Origin: Chara braunii
Lineage: Eukaryota; Streptophyta; Charophyceae; Charales; Characeae
Length of the DNA stretch: 20,191 bases
Direction: 5' to 3'
Assembly (NCBI GenBank): GCA_003427395.1
Contig: BFEA01000281.1
Span: 976,376 to 996,566, forward strand
Position numbers and translations under genes: made by a program. This document shows, piece after piece, positions 1-8,405 of the stretch. The notes under the pieces are model-generated. The model was not told the origin of the DNA. It made no database searches and was given only the letters and a program-made list of their open reading frames with translations. Numbering within the stretch: the first letter of the stretch is position 1; each line of letters begins with the position of its first letter.

Positions 1-57
1 TTTTTTTTTTTTTTTTTTGGCAGATTCCGACTGCCCTCTTCAAGAGCTGTCGGAATC
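1..57. repeat. Poly-T run followed by a nested hairpin
   Basis: Eighteen T residues open the window. They are followed by a perfect 9-bp inverted repeat (GATTCCGAC at 23-31, GTCGGAATC at 49-57). Its loop contains a second palindrome, CTCTTCAAGAG (36-46). The CAAGAGCTGTC word recurs near 16.37 kb (inverted) and 17.01 kb, so this is probably the end of a dispersed foldback or retroposed element. The T run could be the A-tail of an element on the minus strand, cut by the window edge. Confidence 0.5.
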
Positions 58-737
58 CGCAATAAAATTTTCAAGGTGCGATATTTTTCAGGGGGCTTCC
101 AGAGGGGGGAAGGGGTTTATTATGGACATATTCATGCAACTATGGCTTTCACGGGGAGGGGTCAAGTAAGCAAGTTCACTTATCCGACCCCCCCGTGGCT
201 AGAGCACTTCGTGGGGTGTGTTATTTGATATTGATACCCCACAAGCTGAACCAGACATGATGAGAGGAGGTCCTTGCCAGAAGTTATAGCTCTTCCAGAG
301 TATAACTCGACAGCAGAAGAGTTGTGGTTCCAGCTTTCAGCTCGTGGAGGCAGAGCGTTTTCTGTTTGCTGGTTTCTACATAAGGTGAGTTATCAGTCCG
401 GAAGTATCTTGCCCGGCAGTCTGTCCAGATACATGTAGTGGAGCAAGGTCCATTGGAGATAGATGGAGAGAAGAATATAGCTTAGGTCCATTCTAGGGCT
501 TGCACCTCGGACGGCTCTGACATCACGATTCCAAAATCCGAACCCATAACTTTTTCCCACAGATGTTTCCACAGATGGCAGGGACATTGCAGAAGGATAT
601 AATCTCAGCAGAGCCTCATCACAAGCATAGTGTTCCCATCGTGGCTGAGGGTAAAAGAGCATCAGCTGTTGCCAGCGGCAACTGGTCCGTTGGACCACAA
701 GATGACAAATTGCAGAAGTGGCCTACCTGACCCACAT
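58..737. other. No gene seen; one G/C-rich stem-loop
   Basis: I recognise no protein. The only structure is an imperfect stem-loop at 150-197, whose arms begin CACGGGG and end CCCCGTG and continue inward through about 20 bases with a 2-base gap. The short open frames here have no family look. Confidence 0.4.
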
Positions 738-817
738 CTTAAGAAAAATGTGTGGCGGTTCTCCGCTGCTGATCTGCAAAGATCAGCGGTGGATATCCTC
801 TGCCCGTTTTTCTTAAG
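738..817. repeat. 80-nt near-palindrome with GCAA tetraloop
   Basis: Two 38-nt arms (738-775 and 780-817) flank the four bases GCAA. The outer 11 bp (CTTAAGAAAAA) and the inner 7-8 bp (GCTGATCT side) pair perfectly. About 29 of 38 positions pair overall by hand count. As RNA this would be a single long hairpin capped by a GNRA-type loop. Candidates are a tiny foldback transposon or a small-RNA precursor; nothing in the sequence decides between them. Confidence 0.6.
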
Positions 818-828
818 AAATGGGGTCC

Positions 829-878
829 TGGCCGATCTTTGCTGCTGATCTGCGACGATTGGCGGCCAAGATTGGCCA
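829..878. repeat. Second inverted repeat next to the 80-nt palindrome
   Basis: TGGCCGATCTT (829-839) pairs with AAGATTGGCCA (868-878), 10 of 11 bases. The loop repeats the GCTGCTGATCTG word of the hairpin just upstream (766-777). The two hairpins may therefore be diverged copies or parts of one structured element. Confidence 0.45.
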
Positions 879-890
879 CTTTTGGGACTT

Positions 891-930
891 GAAAAATCCG
901 GGCCTACAGGGAAAAATCTGGGCCTACAGG
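891..930. repeat. Tandem 20-bp duplication
   Basis: A 20-bp unit (891-910) is repeated directly at 911-930 with a single C/T difference, with no spacer. It begins GAAAAATC and ends GGCCTACAGG. Confidence 0.75.
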
Positions 931-1782
931 ACCCGGTTTCGAAATTGCGGGGCAGGGCCCAGCCCCACAAGGCCTCGGGAGCACATATGTGCCGGCCAAA
1001 AAAAAAATTCAGGCCCCAGCGAAAATGCGCGGGGGCAACCGGGAGGGAACCGGCCTGGGCCACTGGCCGGTCCAACCGGGAGGACCGCGGATGGGGTAGG
1101 GGTCCCTGGACCATCCGGGGACCAGCCCTGGAGAAGATTCATTTTGAGGAAGTCCTCGTGCGCGTACACCCTCGTTGGTAATGCAGATTAAAGTGAACTT
1201 AGTGTCAAACACATATTCATATAAACTACGATCATCACTAACTGCCGAAATCGCCATTGAATCTGTTGAAAACTCATTTCGGCAAAAAGAGCAGCCTGTA
1301 CAGTGTACACCACATGCTTTTTTTTTTTTTCAGGACCACATGATGCTCCTCCAAATGCAATGTTCACAGCTCGCACTCAACACTCCATGTCAAGAACATC
1401 CATACTGTTCAATAGAATCTATAGATTCTATAAACATTTATGGTATTATGAGCATACACAAGCACACCATCCTCTGACAAACCCTTATGCAGATAAATCA
1501 AAAGCTTGAAACAGGTCCTTGTGGGGGAGTGTGCCCATCTGTTTCCTTATCGCCTATAGCAAGCCAGAGTCCCACTTTTTCCATATCGTCTGTTGTCATT
1601 GATTGTTGCAATTCATCCCTCCAGTAAGCAACCCCTCATGAAATCCCTCCTCTTTGTCTCCATCTTCTCCGCATAAGATAGCCCTGAGTGCTTGACCTTG
1701 TGCCATCTGCGTCATCTGATCTGTGTTTCTTCGACAATGATTAGTTCAGCAGTGCAGTCACAGCTCCAATGCATGCATATTA
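931..1782. other. No gene seen; GC-rich then AT-rich noncoding
   Basis: The first 200 bases are rich in CCGG/GGCC words (around 1040-1120). The rest is AT-rich. A 13-T tract followed by CAG (1318-1333) looks like a plant-type 3' splice site, but no convincing coding sequence follows it. No recognisable protein or RNA. Confidence 0.35.
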
Positions 1783-1983
1783 CCTGTGGGAGATGTTCTG
1801 CGTTGTTCTTTGGACATCACGGTCGCCCGTGCAGAACCTGTGCACACCAGTCCCACGATAATTCTTCCAGCCGTCACGCTTATAGTCTGGCCACTTGTGT
1901 CTGTCTTCAGACACTTCGTCGACTAACTCAAGGTATTGCCTGCACAAGAAGACAACAAACTTGTCGTCAACCCACTGTACGTC
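1783..1983 (-). pseudogene. Possible MYB/SANT-like fragment (weak)
   Basis: The minus-strand frame running 2247 to 1780 has, in its last 65 residues, a pattern of Trp-Val-Asp-Asp, a hydrophobic helix (FVVFLCRQYLELV) and then KRDGWKNYRG. This spacing recalls the trihelix/MYB-SANT-like domains found in plant transcription factors and in proteins encoded by PIF/Harbinger transposons. The upstream half of the frame is unconvincing, and a CTTGTGCAGGC acceptor-like site lies inside. It could be chance. I see the words; the family assignment is inference. Confidence 0.18.
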
Positions 1984-2483
1984 AAGCATGCAGTCAGGTT
2001 CAGTCTTTGGGGCCAAGGGAGGTGCATTAAATTCTGTGAGCCCCAGATTTGTCTTTCTTTTTTTTTTTGGGACAATGCTCCGATCTATTCGCGGGTAGCC
2101 ACACGTGCTGGGAACATTAGGAAAATATTGGAGAACATATACAGAAAAACTCAAGATTCTTGCCCTTTTTAAAAGAAAAAATGCTGAAGGAAACCATGGA
2201 TGTAGGGTATGTCCCTCTGTGTTAGAGAATAACATTAGAAAAATCAAGAAGGAAAATTAAAAAATCCACCTGCAGCGTAAGGTCAGGTTCAGCCTAGGCT
2301 ACCAGAATCGCCCACCCTGGCCCCGGGCCAACCTGCTTTGGGGGAACACACCTGAGGTACATGGGCGACAGCAAAAGGGGGGGCTTTTTTTTTCGGGGGC
2401 AATTTTGCGCCCACTGAGATGTGGCAGAATCCGACCTCTTCTTTGAATTTGGTGACGTCTCACCAAGGGTGTCTATGGGGCAT

Positions 2484-2640
2484 AAGCGGGGTTCGAAGGG
2501 GCTTAAAGGGGCTCACAGGTGTGTGATATAATTTAATTATTTAATTTTGTTTTCATTTTTCACTTCAAATTTCGTAACAAATTTCGGGGTGACCCTCAGC
2601 CAGAAGTTCTCTGAGTTGCAATTCTGCATGACATATGTTT
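2484..2640. repeat. Dispersed repeat, copy 1 (other copy near 13.4 kb)
   Basis: This stretch and 13335-13480 share an ordered set of words: GG(T)TYGAAGGGGC near the start, GGTGACCCTCAGCCA exactly (2588-2602 and 13420-13434), and TTGCAATTCTG exactly (2616-2626 and 13448-13458), with AT-rich filler between. The order and near-equal spacing show common descent. No coding capacity was seen. It is probably a non-autonomous transposon. Confidence 0.6.
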
Positions 2641-3108
2641 TTTTCATTTATACATATATTGTCACATAACTAAACTAAAAGAGCGCAATTTGCAAAACAA
2701 ACAGCAAAAATAAAAAATTAAAAAAAAATCAAGACAAACATGAAGGGCACAGTGAAACCATTCGTCTTTCTCATTCTTCTTTTCACTCCCCTTTCACCGT
2801 GCCTCTCACGTACAAGGCTCGCCACGTTGATGAAGTTGAGCGCGAGCTCCCCCCATCCCCGTGTGCCATAACAGCCCACTTGTACGCTGTGAGAAAGAGG
2901 CAGAGTGAAGGGGGAGGGGATAAACACAGGGAGGAGAGATGGAGAGCAAAAACAAAGGGAAAGTAAGGGAAAGTATGGAGTGTGGAGTGAAGATGAAGGC
3001 AAAAGAGGATAAGAAAAGGCTCAAGAATGAGTTTGTCCTTGATGACAGGGAGGACATACATTGTAAGGATGACGTGGATGAACACATGGAAGACCTAGCT
3101 GAGCATTC
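2641..3108. other. No gene seen; A-rich then mixed
   Basis: A-rich until about 2735, then mixed sequence. The plus-strand frame 2939-3142 is charged (Lys/Glu/Asp) and ends with a C-x2-C-x4-H pattern (CNNCHDGWH) that faintly resembles half a PHD finger. A stop follows at once, and the expected W-x-C-x2-C end is absent. Confidence 0.3.
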
Positions 3109-4083
3109 TCAGTGCAACAATTGCCACGACGGGTGGCATTGAGCATGCCCACCATACACCCCCGACAAATGGCATGTCGATTGCAGGCCAAAAAATGAAA
3201 GAAGAACGGTCACCACAAAAGAGCATGCATTCAGTATAGCGCCCATGGCCGCAAAATGGACATATAGTGTCCTGATGCGGAGAGTGCCTGCAGTCAGAAA
3301 TGGTGGGACAGTCCTCTGCACACCTGGATGCAGAAACCATGTCAGTGTAGTGATTGTGACAGAGACGATGGCGGTTACAGCCGAGTGTAACAGTGTTTGT
3401 GGCTGTGCAAAGGAGAAGGTCGCAGAGTGTTGGTACATTCGTTGCTGCAGCACGGGGCCAGAGGAATGACCTTCGACATAAAAGAGATTGCGGATGGTTT
3501 GTTGTGGCAAGAAAACAGTATCATTTTGTAAGAAATCAGTGACATCAATCATGGCATAGACCATGGTGCCGTTGTCCCACAGCTCCCAGTGGTCAGAGGC
3601 ATGTACAATGACCATGTAATGGCCAGGGCCGTGCACAATGCAGGCAGAGACGTGGGATGGAGGATTAAACCACTCACCTGCTCGAGCATTGCATAGTTCA
3701 AGTTGATGGTCCCTCATTGCTACTTGTAGGACAGCAATGGTAAAACCTCCTTCGCTGGTATCCTCTGGCTGTCGTTGGGGAAGATCAGCATCAAGCTGAA
3801 GGGCGATTGCAACGAAGTCTGATGGTGTATAAATCGGGTGGTGGAGAATGTGAAGACAGATATTAGTTGCTGTCAGACCACAGAGATTGGTGAGGTTCTC
3901 AGGATGGTTTGTTGGATGCTGGCCAACAATTTGCAGATCACCCAGATGGTGTTGCAAGCCCAAACTCTGTTGTGTTGTTTGCTGGTCAGTCATTTGCAGA
4001 TCACCCATGTGGTCTGCGCGTGGCAGAGCNCAAAATTGTGGTTCATCCCAACAATGCTGGTCAGCCATTTGCAGATCCCCCAT
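3109..4083 (-). CDS. Josephin-like (ataxin-3 type) cysteine protease domain protein
   Basis: An open frame of 324 codons from the first in-frame ATG (4083) to TGA (3109-3111). The frame stays open upstream to about 4419, so the true start may be missing or further 5'. Residues about 64-190 match the Josephin deubiquitinase pattern. Cys68 sits in LCGLTATNICL, followed by YTPSDFVAIALQLD, EGGFTIAVLQVAM and HQLEL. His155 sits in GPGHYMVIV, then WELWDNG with Asp170/Asn171. The His to Asp/Asn distance (15) equals that known for ataxin-3. The Cys to His distance (87) is shorter than in ataxin-3. Josephin domains cleave ubiquitin chains. Residues 1-50 hold three copies of an H(M/L)GDLQ motif. The C-terminal 120 residues are hydrophobic and unrecognised. 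It lies downstream of the reverse transcriptase remnant on the same strand, so it may be element-encoded. One N (4030) makes one residue unknown. The fold call is by eye; activity is inference. Confidence 0.5.
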   Translation of the reverse strand: MGDLQMADQHCWDEPQFXALPRADHMGDLQMTDQQTTQQSLGLQHHLGDLQIVGQHPTNHPENLTNLCGLTATNICLHILHHPIYTPSDFVAIALQLDADLPQRQPEDTSEGGFTIAVLQVAMRDHQLELCNARAGEWFNPPSHVSACIVHGPGHYMVIVHASDHWELWDNGTMVYAMIDVTDFLQNDTVFLPQQTIRNLFYVEGHSSGPVLQQRMYQHSATFSFAQPQTLLHSAVTAIVSVTITTLTWFLHPGVQRTVPPFLTAGTLRIRTLYVHFAAMGAILNACSFVVTVLLSFFGLQSTCHLSGVYGGHAQCHPSWQLLH

Positions 4084-4095
4084 GTGGTCTACGCC
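3918..4095. repeat. Three imperfect repeats of about 40 bp inside the Josephin-like frame
   Basis: GCTGG(T/C)CA...TTTGCAGATC(A/C)CCCA starts at 3918, 3981 and 4056, so the spacing is uneven (63 and 75). On the minus strand each encodes H(M/L)GDLQ(M/I). The two 5' copies are closest to each other. The repeats precede the protease-like domain and could be a short binding-motif array or a minisatellite. Confidence 0.65.
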
Positions 4096-4583
4096 TTGTG
4101 GGGTCAACTGCAATCCAGGCTGGACTGTCTGCAGGAGGCGTCGGAGCGGATAATGCCGTTTGAAACAAAGGAACAGCAACAACCTATGGAGGAGGCACAG
4201 AGAGACTTCAGGGCAGACAAATAAACAGGTTGCTGATCCCCGGACAAGTGAAGATGCCGCGGTTGTCGTCGGTGATACACAACAAGAGGAGTAACGGTGT
4301 TGCAAACAGAAGCTGAACTTGTACCTAGTAACGCAGGTGGAACAATGGGAACAATGGAAACTGGAGAGTCTGTTCGCAAGCGAGACCGTGGAGGAGATGG
4401 GGATGGTGAGGAGGAACACAGTCGTCTACGGCCAAGCACAGACAAAGATGAGAGGGGGTGCATTGGGCAAGATTTCGGAGCAAAGGACGTGAGCGTCGAA
4501 GAGATTGTGATGTTCTTTGCATTGGAGCTGCAGGACAGGAAGCTGTAGCGGTAAAAACTAAAGTAGGGGGAATTACAATTAGG
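4096..4583. other. Low-complexity spacer between Josephin-like frame and RT remnant
   Basis: No domain was recognised on either strand. Both strands are open for long distances here, which reflects biased composition rather than genes. The stretch 4195-4262 resembles 15787-15860 (shared AGAGACTTCAGGGC followed by AACAGGT and a CCGG/CCGGGA word), so part of it is a dispersed repeat. Confidence 0.4.
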
Positions 4584-4778
4584 GAAACTGCTGTACTGAA
4601 AACTGCAGCAGTGGAAACCGCTGCAGTAGAAACTGCAGCAGCAGAAACTGGAGCAGTGGAAATTGCAGCAGTGGAAACCGGAACAGTGGACACTGCAGCA
4701 GTGGAAATTGCAGGAGTGGAGACTGCAACAGTGGAAACTGCAGGAGTGGAGACTGCAGCAGTGGAAACTGCGGTAGCA
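4584..4778. repeat. 15-bp minisatellite, about 13 units
   Basis: Thirteen consecutive 15-bp units with consensus GAAACTGCAGCAGTG run without phase slips. Substitutions are mainly at the C/T, A/G and GCA/GGA positions. Because 15 is a multiple of three, all frames stay open. The plus strand would read as A-V-E-T-A pentapeptides, the minus strand as Cys/Ser/Phe-rich or Leu/Gln-rich text. The array sits just 3' of the RT remnant with respect to its own strand. It is probably a tandem repeat rather than a gene. Confidence 0.9.
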
Positions 4779-4880
4779 GCAGATGAGCAAGCAGGGGCAG
4801 CACGAGAGCATCGTGGGGGGAAGAAGAAATTGGATGATACAAGGACTATGGCAGCATGTGTAGGATAGCGTCACATGTGA

Positions 4881-6308
4881 AGGATAGCGACATTTGCGGG
4901 AGCGCATGTAGCAGGTCCACCCCTTAGCAAGGGTTGGTGGGGAATGCCCACACGAAAACATACGACGAGTAAGTGTTGTTGCTGCAGTTCGAAAGTCCTG
5001 CCAATTGTTACAAAATTTGTTCAAATCTGGTCAATTGCCCAGTGAACACACCAGCCAGTTGATGGGAAGGGACGTTGGAGGTCGCACTTGGATATCGAAT
5101 GACAGGGAAGTCCCAAGCAGCCGCTTTATCAAGGACGCTCATGCGAAGCGAGCCATCGAAACGGACCCGTAGATGCATACCTAAATAGGTACATGAGCCA
5201 TCTGTAGCTATAGTCTCCTTCCACTCAAGCCCATAGTGCTCTGGTGGAGGAGGTAATTGTCCCCATGAAAGAACATCATCAATGAGGCGATAGGTGAAGG
5301 CATGTTGTTGAACAACTTGAAGATCATGTTGACGAATGTCATCAACAAAGCATGCTTCATCCCAATACAGCGTCAAATTAGAAATTTCTGGGCCAGCATT
5401 GTTCCCATTGGAATACCGATAATTTGTTTCTGAAACGTGCCATCTCTCGTGTATAGAAAAGTGTTTTGTACAACAAAGTGAAGATGTTGGAGAATCTGAG
5501 AAACAGAAAGGGTACCCGGGCCTGAATCAGTTGTCCATTGGCCACAACGAGGTCCTCGAATAACCATGTCGAGGGCAACGCGGCGTGAATGCGTGCAAGC
5601 TTGCCGAAGGGCATAAGCATGAGCTTCATCCATAGCTTTTGCCACATTATTCAGAATGCGGTCATGAGGAAGGTTGGTGTACACTGTGGTAAAATCAACA
5701 GTGCAAGGAGAGAGGCCATGAAGAGACGATGCATTGTTTTTCAGGTCAATCGCCACTTCATCGGCACTCTGAACGATCCAGCACCGTCGAACACCAACCT
5801 GTTGATAGAGCTCAGTGTCTTTCTCGCGAAGAGTAGAGATCACTCCTTACAAAGCAGCGCTGAGTTACGACGACGTAGTCGTTGTGCTAGCCAAGGGTTT
5901 GTGAGGAGGCCGTTCATGACTGGTGCGAATTGTTGGACGAGGGCGAGCACGCGAGGGAACAACACTGTTATTTTGTGCTGTGACTCCAAGAATGCTGCGA
6001 AGAAATGGAGGAGACTTGTGAGCTTTGAGTACATAGGAAAGGTAAGGTAGGGTATCAATGTGGGTGTAACCCCAATGGTGATTCCACAGTGCATGGTGGC
6101 CAAGGGTTTGTGAGGAGGCCATTCATGAATGGTGCGAATTGTTGGACAAGGGCGAGCACGCGGGGGAACAGCACTGTTATTTTGTGCTGTGACTCCAAGA
6201 ATGCTGTGAAGAGCTGGAGGAGACTTGTGAGCTTTGGGGACATAGTAAAGGTAAGGTAGGGTATTAGTGTGGGTGTAACCCCAATGGTGATTCCACAGTG
6301 CATGGTGG
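4881..6308 (-). pseudogene. Penelope-like element reverse transcriptase remnant
   Basis: Read on the minus strand, this is a reverse transcriptase in several frames. Order of motifs: a fingers segment with KAHKSP and LRSILGVTAQ (about 5975-6060, and again in a duplicated copy upstream); motif A, DFTTVYTNLPH, at 5664-5696; motif B, IIGIPMGT, at about 5400-5423; motif C, YRLIDD, whose LIDD codons are 5275-5286; then YLGMHL, VIRYPSATSNVPSHQ, TRFEQI and a thumb segment ending near 4881. The D-x3-YTNLPH form of motif A and the RYP...P...Q...R tail are typical of Penelope-like elements rather than LINE or LTR enzymes. The catalytic Asp of motif A and the Asp pair of motif C are present. The frame changes near 5970, 5841, 5384 and 5013, each last three explicable by a single-base indel, so it is dead. 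No GIY-YIG endonuclease was found. A minisatellite and the Josephin-like frame lie downstream. Confidence 0.8.
5891..6308. repeat. 209-bp tandem duplication within the RT remnant
   Basis: Copy 1 (5891-6099) and copy 2 (6100-6308) align without gaps. I count about 13 mismatches (roughly 6%), nine of them transitions. Each copy includes the RT fingers segment, on the minus strand. The unit is not a multiple of three, so the duplication itself shifts the frame. The first bases of a third unit (CAAGG at 6310) are followed by unrelated sequence. Confidence 0.9.
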
Positions 6309-7056
6309 TCAAGGACATCAGCATAACCGGGACTTTGCCTGGACCTGGCCCGACTGTGGCACCTGGGCCAGTGTGAGGCAACCCGGGGAACCTGGCTGGA
6401 AGCCCAGGGTTCAGAAAGACAGGAGCTGCCATACTGTTGGTTAATGACTCTAGATGTCTTGAGTTAGCTTCAAAGCAACTTGGCCACGTATGGGAGCTAA
6501 AAAACCACTGGCACCTAACAGCTATAGCCTAAGTGGAGTTCAATGAACTTCAATCCTGTTTGACAGTAATTGACGAATTGTCTTTATTCGAACTTAGCTC
6601 CTCTGCAGATAAGTGGTGGTTTAAGAGGGGATAGTATTTTTGATGCATTAATGTCAGGGTGCCTTACCCATCCACTTATTGAAAAAGAGAGGCACATCCC
6701 CTGACCCACAAAGAAAGGCAAATTGTTTGGGACATTCGTTAAAATGGAACGATACAGAGAAGATTAGAACGGCCAGTGCGCAAAGGATGACACGCATAAA
6801 TAAAAAAAATGGTCCAAATTGCAAACAAAAAAAGATGTGAGTGAAAAGGGTGCTGCCCAGCTTACAGTTCAATATAAAGTGGCTCTGAACTGTCCGAAGA
6901 AAAACGGCCGCCGCGTCGGTCTTGCACAAATCCATACCAATTCGGTATGCGCCCTACTTCGCCATGCACAGCCCATACCTGGCGCACGAATAGAACGCAT
7001 GCAGACATTGCAGAGTCATTGCAGACAAATTTCAGCACTCTTTGGACTTGCAAGTC
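6309..7056. other. No gene seen upstream of the RT remnant
   Basis: RT similarity stops abruptly at about 6309. A Pro/Gly-rich stretch (about 6335-6410, many CCTGG/CCCGG words) and AT-rich noncoding DNA follow. GAATAGAACGC occurs at 6988-6998; this word recurs five times up to 8.96 kb. The minus-strand frame 6654-6935 has hydrophobic patches but no recognisable domain. Confidence 0.35.
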
Positions 7057-7270
7057 ACTACCTTCTTCCCCCAAACATAACACATATGCGTTGTAATTTG
7101 TAAATGAACACAGCACACAGGGTGCGTTCTATTCGAATACAGGGCATATGTGTTCTATTTGAATAGACCTACATTTTGAATAGAACGCATATGCATTCTT
7201 TTTTTTCTGTTCTTAAATTTTGAAACTCAAATACAATGCGTATGCGTTATGTTCGGAGGAAGAAGGCAGT
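7057..7270. mobile_element. MITE-like foldback element, 214 bp, 42-bp inverted arms
   Basis: The left arm (7057-7099) and right arm (7229-7270) are inverted copies with one gap and six mismatches, all six transitions. Inside, GCGTTCTATTC (7124-7134) is again inverted against GAATAGAACGC (7178-7188), so the whole element folds into one long imperfect hairpin. There is no coding capacity. This is the form of a miniature inverted-repeat element. I could not identify an unambiguous target-site duplication. Confidence 0.65.
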
Positions 7271-7967
7271 CAAATTGGTCCTCCAGTCAAGAAGAAGATT
7301 AGACCAGCAACGGTCCTGGAGGCGCTCCACTGTGCGCCAATCTTTGCCGAACTGCCAGCAGCGCACTTCTTTTCTTCTTTGGCTGGCCCCGCCAGCCATT
7401 GTGGTCTGGTAAAACCAAGGCGCAAAATTTTCGGAGTAGGTGACAAAACATTTTCTGCAAGGCTGGGGCTGTGTACTGGCGGCTTAACTATGCCCAAATG
7501 TTCAGCGCATATTTGTGCGCATAACTGTGTAAATGATCTTCACTCTGTCTACAGAAACCATTTATGCGAAGTCAGGTGGTTTTCAAACTTTTCACCCACT
7601 TTCACCAACTCAGGATCCATCATAACCTTCCGCATTTACACAAAGCGAGACAATTCTCGAAGTGAAAGGGGTTGAAGGGTCGGAAACACACCCTCAAAAC
7701 AGTCATTCACATGAAATGTGAGTGTGGGTTTTTGCCGTTTTCACTATTTTACGGTCCATTAAGATCTTCACCATTTTTGAAGTGCCCTGGTGCAGTCCTT
7801 GCATGGCATTGGTGGGACATCATCTCGCGGCAGCTGGGCATCGAGTCCACCTGGCCGTGGGACTGGAAAGCACTGTTGAGTGGGGCATGGAGCTCCCCAA
7901 ATGACAACACATACAAGAAAATATGTTTACGATAGCGAGAAGACTGTTTTTTTCTTTTCTTTTCTAG
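7271..7967. other. No gene seen; ends in a strong 3' splice-site-like tract
   Basis: Unrecognised sequence. At its end, 7946-7967 is a 22-base pyrimidine-rich run closing with CTAG, followed by GAGCTG, which is a textbook eukaryotic acceptor site. The TAG would stop the frame that opens just after it, so translation of the following open frame would need splicing or a later start. Confidence 0.35.
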
Positions 7968-8405
7968 GAGCTGTGGCAGAAGAGATGCATGCATGTAAGG
8001 GAGGAAGTGCACATAGCAGGAGAGGAAATGGCAGACACCATAAAACGACAAATTCTAATGGACATATCAGAACAATGGATGAAAATAAAAGCAAAACTGA
8101 ACCTTTATCATAGAAAGAAAGATGTGGAGCAAGCAATTAAACAGTTCTGGGAGGAATGGCCAGGGAGCGAATGGGGGGGTCGGATTGCCAACATCCAATG
8201 GGAGGGTGGGTGTCAAGCGGACGAGGTGGCACCAAAGAGAGAGTCTGAGAGACTACAAATATCCTTCAAGGACTGGACTACGGTAGATGCAACGATCCCC
8301 ATGCACCCACCCTCAAGAGTTCCCGGAGCTCTTCCTGCCACACCATCTTTCGCTGTTGGGCATGATGTGGTACAGCGGCAGTTAACAGTCATTTTTGTTC
8401 GATAG
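7968..8405 (+). CDS. Unrecognised open frame, possible 3' exon
   Basis: The open frame begins immediately after the acceptor-like AG at 7967 and ends with TAG at 8403-8405 (about 145 residues; first ATG 7989). I recognise no family. The first 70 residues are charged and look helical (IKRQILMDISEQWMKIKAK, then DVEQAIKQFWEEWPG). The second half loses that character and contains the first copy of a 65-bp direct repeat (8223-8287). It could be an exon of a transposon or host gene, or chance. Only the coincidence of acceptor site and frame argues for reality. Confidence 0.2.
   Translation, partial: ELWQKRCMHVREEVHIAGEEMADTIKRQILMDISEQWMKIKAKLNLYHRKKDVEQAIKQFWEEWPGSEWGGRIANIQWEGGCQADEVAPKRESERLQISFKDWTTVDATIPMHPPSRVPGALPATPSFAVGHDVVQRQLTVIFVR

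Noticed and set aside
393-698. Minus-strand 101-codon frame considered as a retrotransposon tail
   Set aside because: It has some Trp/Tyr-rich texture, but no conserved motif could be placed.
2939-3180. PHD-finger-like CNNCHDGWH on the plus strand
   Set aside because: A stop follows the His directly and the closing W-x-C-x2-C pattern is missing. It also lies just at the 3' end of the minus-strand Josephin-like frame, so a chance match is likelier.
4458-4868. 136-codon plus-strand frame with AVETA repeats
   Set aside because: A 15-bp repeat keeps every frame open; the neighbouring recognised coding text is on the other strand.
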